A stretch of 64,000 nucleotides of DNA, from the NCBI RefSeq assembly GCF_039539965.1, contig NZ_BAABED010000001.1, forward strand, positions 4,526,001 through 4,590,000, in the 5' to 3' direction. Made by a program: the position numbers and the translations under genes. Positions 33,517-42,781 of this stretch are shown piece by piece. This DNA comes from Arthrobacter methylotrophus. GTDB taxonomy: Bacteria; Actinomycetota; Actinomycetes; Actinomycetales; Micrococcaceae. How positions within the stretch are numbered: the first letter of the stretch is position 1; every line of letters begins with the position of its first letter. The notes beneath the pieces were generated by a model that was not told where the DNA came from, did not search any database, and saw nothing but the letters and a program-made list of their open reading frames with translations.

Positions 33517-33580
33517 CGACGCGCAAACGGATCAGCGACGCCCGTATCCGGGCGTCGCCAGGAAATTTCCGTGTCGCGGG
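33517..33580. repeat. Intergenic hairpin repeat family C, copy 1
   Basis: Contains GACGCGCAAACGG, shared with 47057-47120, followed by a perfect hairpin GCGACGCCCG (33535-33544) / CGGGCGTCGC (33549-33558) with loop TATC. It lies between the response regulator and the aminopeptidase and could terminate the former. Confidence 0.65.
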
Positions 33581-33621
33581 TCCGAGGCAGCGTCGTCCGT
33601 GGCGAGGCTAAACTCGGAGCC

Positions 33622-34923
33622 ATGCCTTCGAACTCCGCTGCAGAACACATCCAGGACCTTGGCGCATATGTGAGCGCATCGCCGTCGAGCTTCCACGCCG
33701 TCCACGAGGCCGCGCGCCGACTCGATGCGGCCGGGTTCACGGCCCTTGATGAACTTCAGCCATGGGAGGGCGGGGCCGGCAGTTTCTACGTCATCCGGGA
33801 TGGTGCCCTCATCGCCTGGGTGGCGCCGGACGGCGCAACTCCCACTACGGCGTTCAATATCCTCGGCGCCCACACGGATTCTCCATCCTTCAAGCTCAAG
33901 CCCAAGCCGACAACAGGCAAGTTCGGCTGGCTCCAAGCTGGCGTCGAAGTCTACGGTGGGCCCCTCTTGAACTCGTGGCTGGACCGCGAACTCAGGCTGG
34001 CGGGGCGGCTCGTGATGCTTGACGGCACCCAGCACCTCACGGCAACCGGGCGGCTCCTGCGCTTTCCGCAGTTGGCCATCCACCTGGACCGGGCCGTCAA
34101 CGATGGACTCACGCTCGACAAGCAGCAACACATGAATCCTATATGGGGACTCGGCGATCCCGGATCCGCGGACGTCTTGGCAATCCTGGCGGACTCCGTG
34201 GCCGGACCTTCGGTGGATCCCGCCGAGATCGGCGGCTATGACATCGTCGTCGCGGACGCCCAGGCACCGGAGGTCTTCGGAGCCGAGGGAGAGCTCTTCG
34301 CTTCGGGACGCCTCGACAACCTCTCGTCCACCCATGCCGGACTCGCCGCACTCATCGCGCATGCAGCCGCGGGTGTTCCGTCGGACGGCCCCATAGCGGT
34401 CCTGGCGGCCTTCGACCACGAAGAAATCGGCTCCGCCTCCCGCTCCGGCGCCTGCGGACCCATCCTCGAAGACATCCTGACCCGGATCTCCGACCGGCTC
34501 GGCGCCACGGTGAGTGAACGGCGGCAGGCGTTGTCGGCGTCGTTCTGTGTTTCCGCGGATGCCGGCCACGCCGTCCACCCCAACTATCCCGACCGCCACG
34601 ATCCCGCCAACCGGCCCATCCTCAACGGGGGACCGCTCCTCAAGATCAACGCCAACCAGCGCTACGCCACGGACGCCATCGGGGCGGCATTCTGGGCCCG
34701 GCTCTGCGGCGAGGCGGGCGTGCCCTACCAGGAGTTCGTCTCCAACAACGACGTCCCATGCGGCTCCACTATCGGCCCACTGACGGCGACCCGCCTGGGG
34801 ATCCGAACGGTCGACGTCGGCGTGCCCCTTTTGTCGATGCACTCGGCACGCGAGCTGTGCGGCGTTGAAGATCCGCGTCACCTGGCCACGGTGGCGGAGT
34901 TGTTCTTCCGCACCGCGATCTAG
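33622..34923 (+). CDS. M18-family aminopeptidase
   Basis: A 433-residue cytosolic metallopeptidase. Zinc ligands are recognisable in GAHTDSPSFKLKP (His, Asp), SGRLDNLSSTHA (Asp), FDHEEIGSAS (Glu-Glu) and the C-terminal PLLSMHSARELCG (His). It removes N-terminal residues, with acidic ones preferred in related enzymes. ATG 33622 is used, with GGAG at a short distance; the frame extends to 33571 without a ribosome site. It is a housekeeping gene without apparent operon partners. Confidence 0.92.
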   Translation: MPSNSAAEHIQDLGAYVSASPSSFHAVHEAARRLDAAGFTALDELQPWEGGAGSFYVIRDGALIAWVAPDGATPTTAFNILGAHTDSPSFKLKPKPTTGKFGWLQAGVEVYGGPLLNSWLDRELRLAGRLVMLDGTQHLTATGRLLRFPQLAIHLDRAVNDGLTLDKQQHMNPIWGLGDPGSADVLAILADSVAGPSVDPAEIGGYDIVVADAQAPEVFGAEGELFASGRLDNLSSTHAGLAALIAHAAAGVPSDGPIAVLAAFDHEEIGSASRSGACGPILEDILTRISDRLGATVSERRQALSASFCVSADAGHAVHPNYPDRHDPANRPILNGGPLLKINANQRYATDAIGAAFWARLCGEAGVPYQEFVSNNDVPCGSTIGPLTATRLGIRTVDVGVPLLSMHSARELCGVEDPRHLATVAELFFRTAI

Positions 34924-34941
34924 CCCCTCAGGGGTCCGGGC

Positions 34942-35613
34942 TCAGGACGCGAGGCTCACCACGAGGTTAATGGTGGTGGCCAGGATCCCGACGCCGAAAA
35001 CATAGGCGAGCAGGCTGTGCCGCAAAGCTGCGGATCGCATCGCCCTCGTGGTGATCGCGGTGTCGGAGACTTGGTAGGTCATCCCGAGGCTGAACGCCAT
35101 GTAGGCGAAATCTGTATACTGCGGCGGTTCTTTTTGGTTGAATTCGATGCCCCGGGGCGGATCGGACGTGTAGTAAACCTCCGCGTAGCGCAAGGTGAAG
35201 AGGGTGTGCACAAGAAGCCATGACGACACCGCACCGACCAGGGCCAGCAGGGCGAGCATGAATTTGTCGAGGCCATGCGCGTCCTTGGCGCCGAGCATTA
35301 CCAGCACGAAGGCTGCGAGGGAGCCGACGGCGGCACACAGGATGAGGAGGTCCGCCGTGGACCGCCGTGGATCTTCTTCCGTGGCATGGCTTGCCGTTTG
35401 GGCGGCTTTCATGGGTGTGATGACTGTCCACACGAAGACGTTGTAGACAACCGCAGCTACGGCCCAGCCCGCCGCGGGCGCGTAGATCCATTGGCCCCAT
35501 ATTCCGGTTGCTACTGCGGCGGCGATGCCGGTAACGACCATCAGCAAGAATCGCAATCGGGAACGCTTGGCGCGGGTCGAATTCGGACCGTGGTTCTTTA
35601 CGGCGGCATTCAT
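34942..35613 (-). CDS. DUF1345-family membrane protein
   Basis: A 223-residue protein with five hydrophobic helices. The family signature YTDFAYMAFSLGMTYQVSDT lies at about 160-180. The function of DUF1345 is unknown. It is convergent with the aminopeptidase, and followed at 36 bases, across a shared direction, by the small membrane protein gene at 35650. Confidence 0.88.
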   Translation of the reverse strand: MNAAVKNHGPNSTRAKRSRLRFLLMVVTGIAAAVATGIWGQWIYAPAAGWAVAAVVYNVFVWTVITPMKAAQTASHATEEDPRRSTADLLILCAAVGSLAAFVLVMLGAKDAHGLDKFMLALLALVGAVSSWLLVHTLFTLRYAEVYYTSDPPRGIEFNQKEPPQYTDFAYMAFSLGMTYQVSDTAITTRAMRSAALRHSLLAYVFGVGILATTINLVVSLAS

Positions 35614-35649
35614 AGTCAGATCATGCCACGCGTGCCGGTAGGAAGGCCT

Positions 35650-35988
35650 TCAATTTCCCGCCCGCGGCGCAAACATGATCACCGCGACCCCCAGGAGGCA
35701 GATCATGGCTCCGATGATGTCCCAACGGTCCGGTCGGAAGCCGTCAAGGAGCATCCCCCAGGCCAGGGATCCGGCGATGAATACGCCGCCGTAAGCCGCA
35801 AGGACGCGCCCGAAATGCGCATCCGGTTGGAACGACGCGACGAAACCGTAGATGCCCAGGGCCACGATCCCAAGACCCGCCCACCACCAAGGCTTGGCCT
35901 CCTTGACGGATTGCCACACGAGCCAGGCTCCGCCGATCTCGGCAATGGCCGCAAGGACAAAGAGAGAGGTGGATTTGAGGATGGTCAT
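35650..35988 (-). CDS. YnfA/UPF0060-family small membrane protein
   Basis: A 112-residue protein with four hydrophobic helices. The start [18 protein letters not shown] and the later [18 protein letters not shown] match YnfA, a small-multidrug-resistance-like family. ATG 35988 is chosen to give the usual family length (about 108); no strong ribosome site is visible. Transport function is inferred. Confidence 0.88.
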   Translation of the reverse strand: MTILKSTSLFVLAAIAEIGGAWLVWQSVKEAKPWWWAGLGIVALGIYGFVASFQPDAHFGRVLAAYGGVFIAGSLAWGMLLDGFRPDRWDIIGAMICLLGVAVIMFAPRAGN

Positions 35989-36034
35989 GGGATCAGTCTG
36001 CCTGAGCCTGGCGCAGTACGGGCTGTAAGGCGAG

Positions 36035-36043
36035 TTATCCACA
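36035..36043 (+). promoter_or_regulatory. DnaA box TTATCCACA
   Basis: A perfect consensus DnaA box in the gap before the large membrane protein gene. Part of a regional enrichment also seen at 38691 and 43287-43742. Confidence 0.55.
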
Positions 36044-36128
36044 GGCTTCGATCGTATGACTGGTTGTGGATGCGCCGGGCCAATTACGCTCCTCGAGTAC
36101 GTCGTACTCCGAGAGAAAATTTGGGGAA

Positions 36129-38660
36129 ATGTCTCAGGTACCTTCTACTTCCACGTCCGGCATGCCCGAAACATCGGGCATGCCGGAACCGCCCAACCAG
36201 GCGCCGCTGCAGGTGCCTCGGTGGCTTGATTCGGTCCAACTCAAGGGTTTGTGGGTCGGGGCTGTCGTAGCTGTCGGGTCGTATTTGGCAGGCTTCCTGG
36301 TGGCCATGGCCATGGTCATGATTTCCGTCATCGGTGCTTCGACATCCAACGGCGGTCACTTGGTGCCCACCGGCACGCCAGGATTTTCCGGTGTGGAAAC
36401 CGGCAATGTATGGTCAGTGCTCGGTCAGCTCACGGCACAGCTACTCGCTATGGCGCATCTCGGGAAATTGTCGACCTTACTTGAAGGCGCGGTGCCCTTC
36501 CTAGGCACGATTCAGGGCGGCGCTTCAGTGTACGCCGTTCCTCTGGGCCTGCTTGCGATCAGCAGTCTCAGTGTTTACACCGGCAGTCGCGTCGCTGAAC
36601 ACAGAGTCCCATCTGGATCCAGGGCGCAACTCGTTGCCCAGTCCCTGGTGACCGGCGCGGTCTATTCCGCAGCAGTAAACGTCGTGGCGGCTGCAGCTGC
36701 CATCAGCTTTCCCGCAAGCAATGGCTTCAGCACATCGCCGGTCACTGCGGCCGGCTTCTGGCCCACCGTTTTCTCGATGCTCTTAGGGTTTGCCGTGTCG
36801 GCGGCGGCCAGGAGCCGGACGGCAGCCGCAGAGGTTCCGCCGGTGGTCCCTGCGCCCTTGTCAAGAGCCCTCAATCTGCCCCTCATCGCGGCGTCCAGCC
36901 ACTTGCTGCTGTTTACCTGCATAGCCGCTCCGGTGGTCTGGGTTTTCGCCGGAGTAAGCAACGGGTGGGCCGGATTGCTCACAGTCCCGCTATGGATCGG
37001 GAATGCGACTGGTCTGCTCTTCGTCATGGCCCACCTCGGCGGATTGCGTGTGCTGGCTGACGCCAGCTACATCGGAGGCGCGGCTTCGGGGAACACGGAC
37101 CGGATCTTCTACGGGTTCGACGGCGGTGTGGGTGGGGGTGCCGATCTCGCCTTGACGTTGGGTGCCTTCCTGCTTGCCCTCATCTGCACCCTGCTAACGG
37201 GTCTGCTTGTCTTGCTCCGCAGGGGATATGCGGACAGTGCAAAGATCGGCACCTGGGTACCCGTTCCGGCGGCGTATTTGACATTAGGGCTCGTACTTCT
37301 GCCGTTGCTGAACCTGTCGGCAACCTTCAAGCTGGGCACCTTGGTTCGGGCTGATTACGGTCTTGGGCTGGTCTGGTGGGCCCCCGTTGTCTTCCTGCTC
37401 TGGGGTTTTCTGGTTGAAGCCACAGCCCGTTACCTGGCGCCTTACCTGTTGCCATTTGTCCCGGTCCGGCTCCAGAACCTGGTCCGGACCGGCGTACCTC
37501 CGATTCCGGCGTCGGTGGTAGCGGACTCTTTGGAGCGACAGCCAACAGCGGACCAGCAAACTACCGATCTTCCGGTCGGCGATGTCTCGCCAGCAAACGC
37601 GGCTCGTGGTTCCGCGTACAACGGTCCACCGCTCGCGAAGCGGCTCTCGCCGGCCGGGCGAAGAAAGGCACTGCTCATCGCGGTGTCCTCAGGCGTGGTT
37701 GCTGTCCTGGCGATCGGCAGCCTTGGGGCTGTCACAGTGATCAAGGCAGGCAACGGTCCAGACAAGGTGGTTCGAGACTATATCCAAGCCCTTGTGGACG
37801 GTGACGCAGAAAGGGCGGTGCGCATCTCTGACCCCGGTGTGCCCAACGAGCAGCGTGTTCTCTTGAGTAACACTGTCTACGGCGCGGCCACTAAGAGGAT
37901 AGATGGATACGCCATCCTTTCAAGCCAGGTGACAGGCAAGCAAGCCACCGTCTGGGTTGAGGTCAGGCAGGACGGGCGCCGTTCGGAAATCCCATTCGTG
38001 CTTGACATGGAGCATCCGGACATTCTGGATGACCACTGGAAGTTGCAGTCGAGGGGTTTCAACACCGTCCGTCTTTCAGCCGACGCTGCCGTCAGTGCGT
38101 TCTCCGTCAATGGCGTCGGCACTGTGGCCGCCCCACGGGGCGGATATGGTTCGGCGATCGAGCTACCGGCATTTCCCGGGGAATACACGATCGGCCTTCC
38201 GGCGAAGGAAAAGTACCTTGCAGCCAAGGAGAAGCGGATCCTCGTAGGGATGGTCACCAGCGTCCGGACCACAGAAGACACCAGCTTGGAGGTGACCGGC
38301 AGCAACGAACTTGCTGCGGAAGTCGACCGCCAGGTGGGAGCCGCATTATCCAAGTGCGCTGCATCAAAGGAACTGAGCCCCGAAGGTTGCCCGTTCTACA
38401 CGTTCGGGTTCGGCGAAACGCGAAACGTGAAATGGGCCGTTCCGGTGAGCCCTAAGATCTCCGTCCGCCCTTCTTACAACGGCACGTGGCGGATCAGCAC
38501 CGCGACCGCCGGCACGGCTGAGGTAAGTTACGAGCGGAACACATCGTTCAACCCGAGTACCCCTGACTGGAAGCAGGAGAATGACTCCGTTGCCGTGCGG
38601 GTTTACGGCACCGCGACGGTGAACTCGGACTCGGTCTCGGTTGAACTCTCGAAGTACTAG
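36129..38660 (+). CDS. Large polytopic membrane protein with extracytoplasmic C-terminal domain, unknown function
   Basis: An 843-residue protein of no recognised family. The N-terminal 35 residues are Pro/Met/Ser-rich ([11 protein letters not shown]). Eight to ten hydrophobic helices span about 41-455, then a hydrophilic linker (about 460-530). A further helix at about 540-562 leads to a C-terminal region of about 280 residues. That region begins [20 protein letters not shown], like the NTF2/DUF4878-type domains of secreted actinobacterial proteins. ATG 36129 is used; upstream in-frame codons lack a ribosome site. It stands alone next to the ribosomal operon. Confidence 0.75.
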   Translation: MSQVPSTSTSGMPETSGMPEPPNQAPLQVPRWLDSVQLKGLWVGAVVAVGSYLAGFLVAMAMVMISVIGASTSNGGHLVPTGTPGFSGVETGNVWSVLGQLTAQLLAMAHLGKLSTLLEGAVPFLGTIQGGASVYAVPLGLLAISSLSVYTGSRVAEHRVPSGSRAQLVAQSLVTGAVYSAAVNVVAAAAAISFPASNGFSTSPVTAAGFWPTVFSMLLGFAVSAAARSRTAAAEVPPVVPAPLSRALNLPLIAASSHLLLFTCIAAPVVWVFAGVSNGWAGLLTVPLWIGNATGLLFVMAHLGGLRVLADASYIGGAASGNTDRIFYGFDGGVGGGADLALTLGAFLLALICTLLTGLLVLLRRGYADSAKIGTWVPVPAAYLTLGLVLLPLLNLSATFKLGTLVRADYGLGLVWWAPVVFLLWGFLVEATARYLAPYLLPFVPVRLQNLVRTGVPPIPASVVADSLERQPTADQQTTDLPVGDVSPANAARGSAYNGPPLAKRLSPAGRRKALLIAVSSGVVAVLAIGSLGAVTVIKAGNGPDKVVRDYIQALVDGDAERAVRISDPGVPNEQRVLLSNTVYGAATKRIDGYAILSSQVTGKQATVWVEVRQDGRRSEIPFVLDMEHPDILDDHWKLQSRGFNTVRLSADAAVSAFSVNGVGTVAAPRGGYGSAIELPAFPGEYTIGLPAKEKYLAAKEKRILVGMVTSVRTTEDTSLEVTGSNELAAEVDRQVGAALSKCAASKELSPEGCPFYTFGFGETRNVKWAVPVSPKISVRPSYNGTWRISTATAGTAEVSYERNTSFNPSTPDWKQENDSVAVRVYGTATVNSDSVSVELSKY

Positions 38661-38690
38661 GGTGGCGCATGCAGGTGGCGGCTGACCTGG

Positions 38691-38699
38691 TTATCCACA
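38691..38699 (+). promoter_or_regulatory. DnaA box TTATCCACA
   Basis: A second perfect DnaA box, located 200 bases before rpsF in the promoter region of the ribosomal/ssb operon. Confidence 0.55.
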
Positions 38700-38835
38700 T
38701 ACGTGATGTCGACCATTCCACCCTCCGACACGCCGAATAGGCTTGGACATGTGAAATGGACTAAGATATTGAAGTCTGTGCTGCGCCCTGCTTCCGCTTC
38801 TGGGAGCGGTGGTCAGCGCTGTTCATCGCAAATGA

Positions 38836-38880
38836 ACCTCCTGTTACGGAAATGCCGTAACCGCTTAGCCCAAAGGAGGT
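38836..38880 (+). promoter_or_regulatory. Structured rpsF leader sequestering the ribosome binding site (S6:S18-type leader candidate)
   Basis: ACCTCCT (38836-38842) is complementary to AGGAGGT (38874-38880), the strong ribosome site of rpsF. Inside lies a perfect hairpin GTTACGG (38843-38849) / CCGTAAC (38855-38861) with loop AAATG. The two stems can stack, leaving a one-sided bulge beginning CCG or CGC. S6:S18 leaders in many bacteria carry a CCG bulge next to such a hairpin, so feedback control by S6:S18 is plausible. Confidence 0.6.
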
Positions 38881-38890
38881 GGGTTCACAT

Positions 38891-39196
38891 ATGCGTCCTT
38901 ACGAATTGATGGTAATCATCGACCCCGAGGTCGAAGAGCGTACCGTAGAGCCGTCGCTTCAGAAGTTCCTCAATGTCATCACCACCGATGGTGGAACCAT
39001 CGAAAAGGTTGACATCTGGGGCCGCCGTCGCCTCGCTTACGACATCAAGAAGAAGTCCGAAGGTATCTACGCCGTGGTGAACTTCACCGCCAAGCCGGAA
39101 ACCGCCAAGGAACTTGACCGCCAGCTGAGTCTCAACGAGACCATCATGCGCACCAAGATCACCCGCCCCGAAGAGCAGAAGGTCGTTGCTGAGTAA
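38891..39196 (+). CDS. rpsF: 30S ribosomal protein S6
   Basis: A 101-residue protein beginning [16 protein letters not shown], with the [17 protein letters not shown] core of S6. It binds S18 on the platform of the small subunit. ATG 38891 follows AAAGGAGGT by 10 bases. It opens the rpsF-ssb-rpsR-rplI operon and is preceded by a structured leader that can mask the ribosome site. Confidence 0.98.
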   Translation: MRPYELMVIIDPEVEERTVEPSLQKFLNVITTDGGTIEKVDIWGRRRLAYDIKKKSEGIYAVVNFTAKPETAKELDRQLSLNETIMRTKITRPEEQKVVAE

Positions 39197-39251
39197 TTTC
39201 AGCTCCCGGCTTTCATTCTTTACCCCGCAGGAACGAACAAGGAGGCAGTAG

Positions 39252-39827
39252 ATGGCAGGCGAAACCACTATTACGGTCATCGGTAATCTCACCAATGACC
39301 CCGAACTGCGGTTCACACCGTCAGGTTCGGCGGTAGCGAACTTCACCATCGCTTCTACTCCCCGGACCTTCGATCGCCAGTCCAATGAGTGGAAGGACGG
39401 GGAAACCCTGTTCCTCCGCGCATCGGTATGGCGCGAAGCGGCTGAGAACGTCGCCGAATCCCTCACCAAGGGCATGCGCGTGATCGTTTCCGGCCGCCTG
39501 AAGAGCCGTTCCTACGAAACCAAGGAAGGCGAGAAGCGCACCGTTATCGAGCTCGAAGTCGATGAAATCGGCCCGAGCCTGCGTTACGCCAACGCCAAGG
39601 TCAACCGCACCCAGCGCTCAGGCGGTCAGGGTGGACAGGGCGGCTTCGGCGGCGGCAACAACAGCGGTGGCTTCGGAGGTGGCGGCGCTGGTGCAAACCA
39701 GGGCGGCAACTCCGGCGGAACGTGGGGCGGCGGCCAATCCGCACCGCAGGAAGACCCCTGGGCTACCCCGGGTGTCAGCAATGCGGGTGGATGGGGCAAC
39801 GGCCCGGATTCCGAACCTCCCTTCTAA
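39252..39827 (+). CDS. ssb: Single-stranded DNA-binding protein
   Basis: A 191-residue SSB. The OB fold occupies about 1-112 ([40 protein letters not shown]). A Gly/Asn-rich linker follows, and the acidic tip ends DSEPPF, the site that recruits replication and repair proteins. AAGGAGG lies 7 bases before the ATG. Position between rpsF and rpsR is conserved in bacteria and couples SSB to ribosome synthesis. Confidence 0.97.
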   Translation: MAGETTITVIGNLTNDPELRFTPSGSAVANFTIASTPRTFDRQSNEWKDGETLFLRASVWREAAENVAESLTKGMRVIVSGRLKSRSYETKEGEKRTVIELEVDEIGPSLRYANAKVNRTQRSGGQGGQGGFGGGNNSGGFGGGGAGANQGGNSGGTWGGGQSAPQEDPWATPGVSNAGGWGNGPDSEPPF

Positions 39828-39953
39828 ACCAAACATTAAAGTTCGACGCCGGAACCCGCCGGAACTGCCGCAAGGCACCTGGTTGGCAACCGCCGTCGAA
39901 CACCACCATCCCGTGGATCCATTCCACGGGCTCCATAGAAAAGGAGCTCCACG

Positions 39954-40193
39954 ATGGCTAAGGCTGAACTCCGTAAGCCCAAACCAAAGTCCAACCCCTT
40001 GAAGGCTGCTGACATCACTGTCATCGACTACAAGGACGTAGCATTGCTGCGCAAGTTCATCTCCGACCGCGGAAAGATCCGCGCTCGTCGCGTCACTGGC
40101 GTCACGGTGCAGGAACAGCGCAAAATCGCCCAGGCAATCAAGAACGCCCGCGAAGTTGCTCTGCTGCCTTACTCCGGCGCTGGCCGCGGCTAA
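39954..40193 (+). CDS. rpsR: 30S ribosomal protein S18
   Basis: A 79-residue basic protein with the S18 core [20 protein letters not shown] and [19 protein letters not shown]. It partners S6 on the 30S platform. AAGGAG precedes the ATG. The zinc-binding cysteines of C+ S18 forms are absent, so this is a C-minus type. Confidence 0.97.
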   Translation: MAKAELRKPKPKSNPLKAADITVIDYKDVALLRKFISDRGKIRARRVTGVTVQEQRKIAQAIKNAREVALLPYSGAGRG

Positions 40194-40210
40194 GGAAGGG
40201 ATTAACTAAC

Positions 40211-40663
40211 ATGGCAAAGCTCATTCTGACCCACGAAGTAACCGGTCTCGGTGCTGCTGGCGACGTTGTCGAGGTCAAGGATGGTTACGCACGTAACTTC
40301 CTGCTGCCCCGCGGCTTCGCTCTGACCTGGACCAAGGGTGGCGAGAAGCAGGTTGAGTCCATCAAGGCTGCCCGCGCCGCTCGTGCCCACGCTTCGGTTG
40401 AAGCTGCACAGGCCCAGGCTTCTGCGCTTTCTTCCAAGAAGGTCAAGCTCGTAGTGAAGGCCGGCGAGTCCGGTCGTCTCTTCGGCACGGTCAAGCCGGC
40501 CGACGTCGCTGCTGCAGTTGAGGCCGCTGGCCTTGGCTCCATCGACAAGCGCAACGTTGAATTGCCGAACCACATCAAGTCTGTTGGTTCGTACCAGGCC
40601 AACGTCCGCCTGCACGAGGACGTTTCTGCTGTCATCGACCTCGAGGTCGTTGCAAGCAAGTAA
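40211..40663 (+). CDS. rplI: 50S ribosomal protein L9
   Basis: A 150-residue protein. The N-terminal L9 signature [20 protein letters not shown] is at about 16-35, followed by the long connecting helix and the RNA-binding C-terminal domain with [16 protein letters not shown]. It ends the rpsF operon and is followed by a strong terminator. Confidence 0.98.
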   Translation: MAKLILTHEVTGLGAAGDVVEVKDGYARNFLLPRGFALTWTKGGEKQVESIKAARAARAHASVEAAQAQASALSSKKVKLVVKAGESGRLFGTVKPADVAAAVEAAGLGSIDKRNVELPNHIKSVGSYQANVRLHEDVSAVIDLEVVASK

Positions 40664-40688
40664 TGCAGTAAGCTCTGACGAGTTCGAA

Positions 40689-40730
40689 GGACCCCCGTCT
40701 CCGGTTTCCGGAGGCGGGGGTCCTTTGTTT
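40689..40730 (+). terminator. Rho-independent terminator of the rpsF operon
   Basis: GGACCCCCGTCTCCGG and CCGGAGGCGGGGGTCC form a perfect 16-pair stem, apart from one T-G type mismatch, around TTT, followed by TTTGTTT. It ends the ribosomal/ssb operon. Confidence 0.93.
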
Positions 40731-40743
40731 GTGGCGTTCCGGG

Positions 40744-40809
40744 GAGCGCGAGCTGGCAGTAGATGCCCTCTGCGGGCCTGAAAAGGGGCATTAGCTGCCA
40801 GTTCGCGCT
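40744..40809. repeat. Palindromic element D overlapping the 3' end of the DUF1801 gene
   Basis: GCGCGAGCTGGCAGTAGATG and GCATTAGCTGCCAGTTCGCGC face each other around CCCTCTGCGGGCCTGAAAAGGG. The stop codon of the DUF1801 gene (40791-40793) and its last five residues are encoded inside the right arm. Only one copy was seen in this window. Confidence 0.7.
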
Positions 40810-41237
40810 AGGGGCGGGGGTTGTTGTGGTTCCGCCACGACGTGGCTGTAGCCCGCGCGCACCATGTCTGCCAGGACGGAAACGTCAACGTCTTCGAGCT
40901 TGTTCACGTAGAGGCAGGCAGCGCCCGTCTTGTGCTTGCCGAGCTTGGGCAGCAGATATTCGGCGTCGGGCCCTGAGCGCAGCCCATACAGCGCCAGGTT
41001 GGCCTTCCGCGGCGAGAAGCCCACAGCGGGGGAATCGCCCTCGCGGCCGCTCCCGTACTTGTAGTGGTGCCTTCCAAAACCAACGATGCTTGGACCCCAC
41101 ATAACTGCCTCCTGACCGGTGATGCCGCGCATGAGGTCTAACAAGGCGAAACCATCGGCGCGCCGCACGGGATGTTCCACAGCAGCCAGGAAGTCTTCGA
41201 CGGAACGGTCAGTGGGCATGGTCTTGTTCTCTGACAT
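40791..41237 (-). CDS. DUF1801-domain protein
   Basis: A 148-residue cytosolic protein of the DUF1801/YdhG-like family, recognised by FLDLMRGITGQEAVMWGPS-like and GFGRHHYKYGSGREGD segments and GFSPRKANLALY. Function unknown. The ATG at 41237 gives the usual family length; a longer frame to 41501 overlaps an unrelated remnant. The C-terminus (LARTGS) is encoded by the palindrome at 40744-40809, so it may have been altered when the element arrived. Confidence 0.82.
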   Translation of the reverse strand: MSENKTMPTDRSVEDFLAAVEHPVRRADGFALLDLMRGITGQEAVMWGPSIVGFGRHHYKYGSGREGDSPAVGFSPRKANLALYGLRSGPDAEYLLPKLGKHKTGAACLYVNKLEDVDVSVLADMVRAGYSHVVAEPQQPPPLARTGS

Positions 41238-41250
41238 CCCTGTAGTCTCG

Positions 41251-41460
41251 CAGAGCCTGCGCACCGGGCCCTTCTCGCAAGTGGATGTCTTCACCGACGT
41301 GCCCTCCCTCGGCAACCCACTTGCGTCGTCGTCGACGCCGAAACTAAAGCTCGACGTCGAACGACTCGCCTTCGTTGCACCGGCGCAGGTACCGTGCTGG
41401 CCGGGCGGGAATTCGGTGATGTGCATCCAGGGAACGGTGCGGCTATAGCGGGGGAATAAA
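41251..41460 (+). pseudogene. Degraded PhzF-family gene fragment
   Basis: In one frame GPFSQVDVFTDVPSLGNPLA matches the start of PhzF-type isomerases. Immediately afterwards the expected VVVDAE follows only in another frame (from about 41324), showing a frameshift, and the rest is unrecognisable. The stretch lies in the 311-base gap between the DUF1801 and FMN reductase genes. It is a remnant of the first 30 or so residues of about 280. Confidence 0.6.
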
Positions 41461-41548
41461 GGGCACAGGCGCGCAGTTTGGAAGTATAGATGCAAACGCA
41501 TGTACTCTGGTTTGAAGCCTTCGAACCGTCGAGCAAGAGGAGATTGCC

Positions 41549-42175
41549 ATGGAGACCCGCCGCATAACCGTTCTTTCCGCCGGACTGGGCGTCCCGTCGT
41601 CGAGCCGTCTGCTTGCAGACCAACTCGCCGCCGCGGCCAAGCGCCAGCTGGGCGACGCCGGATTCGAGGTGCGGGTGGACATCATCGAACTCCGGGACTT
41701 GGCCGTGGATATCGCCAACAACTTCGTCACCGGCTATGCTGCGCCGCGCCTCGCCGAGGTGATCGCCGGCATCGAAGATTCCGATGGAATCATTGCCGTG
41801 ACGCCGGTCTTCAGTGCTTCCTACAGCGGGCTGTTCAAGTCCTTCATTGACGTCCTGGACCCGAAGTCCCTGGACGGCAAGGCAGTTCTCCTTGGCGCTA
41901 CGGGAGGCACTGACCGGCACCAAATGGTGCTCGACTACGCCATGCGTCCGCTCTTCACCTACCTGCGGACGCGGATGACCCAGACGTCCGTCTTCGCCGG
42001 ACCGCAGGATTGGGGAAACACCGACGACGGCGAGTCGCCGCTTTCGGTCCGAGTGGACCGGGCCGCCGGCGAGCTCGCCCGGCTTTTGAGCGGGGAGCAG
42101 CCGCACCGCAAGGCGGAGCCGATGGAGTCCTTGCCTTTTGAGCAGCTCCTCGCCGGGATCACGGCGGGACGCTAG
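41549..42175 (+). CDS. NAD(P)H-dependent FMN reductase, CE1759 family
   Basis: A 208-residue flavodoxin-like protein. ITVLSAGLGVPSSSRLLADQ forms the phosphate loop, and AVTPVFSASYSGLFKSFIDV with LLGATGGTDRHQMVLDYAMR are the flavin and subunit segments seen in CE1759-type FMN reductases. It probably supplies reduced FMN or acts against quinones. GAGGAG precedes the ATG. No partner oxygenase is adjacent. Confidence 0.88.
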   Translation: METRRITVLSAGLGVPSSSRLLADQLAAAAKRQLGDAGFEVRVDIIELRDLAVDIANNFVTGYAAPRLAEVIAGIEDSDGIIAVTPVFSASYSGLFKSFIDVLDPKSLDGKAVLLGATGGTDRHQMVLDYAMRPLFTYLRTRMTQTSVFAGPQDWGNTDDGESPLSVRVDRAAGELARLLSGEQPHRKAEPMESLPFEQLLAGITAGR

Positions 42176-42202
42176 GCGGGCCGGGGCTCACCGCAACAGG
42201 GA

Positions 42203-42778
42203 TCAGTCGTCCAGCAGCTCGATGAACTCGCGGGCCTGCTTCATGCTGATGTCGGAATGCTTTGTCAGGGCCAAGGCCGCGGCTTCGACGTCGCCGCTCT
42301 TGGCCAAGGTGCGGATCCTCCCGTAGATCTCGTCGTTGAGCATGTTGCTGCTCACCTCGCGCGTGACGTCGCCCTTGCTGGCAATGGCTCGGTATCGATA
42401 GGGGAAACGTTCCGGCTCGTCGTCGTCGGGAATGAGGCCCTGCGGGGCGGCCTCAGGCTTACGAAAGGGCTGTGGATGCGATGCAAGGGCGCCGACGGCG
42501 TCCCGGGAGGCGCGCAGGCCCTCTCCGGTGGCGCTGAGGTACAGCTTGATGGCCGCCATGGCCTGACCCTGGGCGATGAGGGAATATAGCTGCCGGTGTT
42601 GATCCTCGCTGAGCTTCGCAGCAGCCTCGCGGGCCAACTCGGCTGGGTCTACGGCCGCTTTGTCCGTGGCATCAGTTCCGCGAAGTTCCGCGGAGCGGCG
42701 GGAGAGTATGCGGCTGACCAACAGCACGCCGACGACGACGGCCGCCAGGATCAAGACCGGAACGAGTAGGGATGACAT
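42203..42778 (-). CDS. Membrane-anchored protein with L7/L12 C-terminal-like segments
   Basis: A 191-residue protein of unknown function. A single N-terminal helix (about 4-24, LLVPVLILAAVVVGVLLVSR) anchors it. The soluble part has two segments, IKLYLSATGEGLRASRDAVG and ALALTKHSDISMKQAREFIE, that resemble the helix-turn-helix of ribosomal protein L7/L12 C-terminal domain. It follows the gene at 42782 with a 3-base gap, in the same operon. Confidence 0.7.
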   Translation of the reverse strand: MSSLLVPVLILAAVVVGVLLVSRILSRRSAELRGTDATDKAAVDPAELAREAAAKLSEDQHRQLYSLIAQGQAMAAIKLYLSATGEGLRASRDAVGALASHPQPFRKPEAAPQGLIPDDDEPERFPYRYRAIASKGDVTREVSSNMLNDEIYGRIRTLAKSGDVEAAALALTKHSDISMKQAREFIELLDD

Positions 42779-42781
42779 GCG

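Noticed and set aside
31429..34881. Two long antisense open frames (31429-32760 and 33532-34881) against the kinase and the aminopeptidase
   Set aside because: Both are reverse-strand readings of clearly recognised genes with intact catalytic motifs.
41119..41448. 110-residue open frame partly antisense to the DUF1801 gene
   Set aside because: Only its central segment resembles PhzF; the rest is antisense shadow, so it is annotated as a remnant, not a gene.
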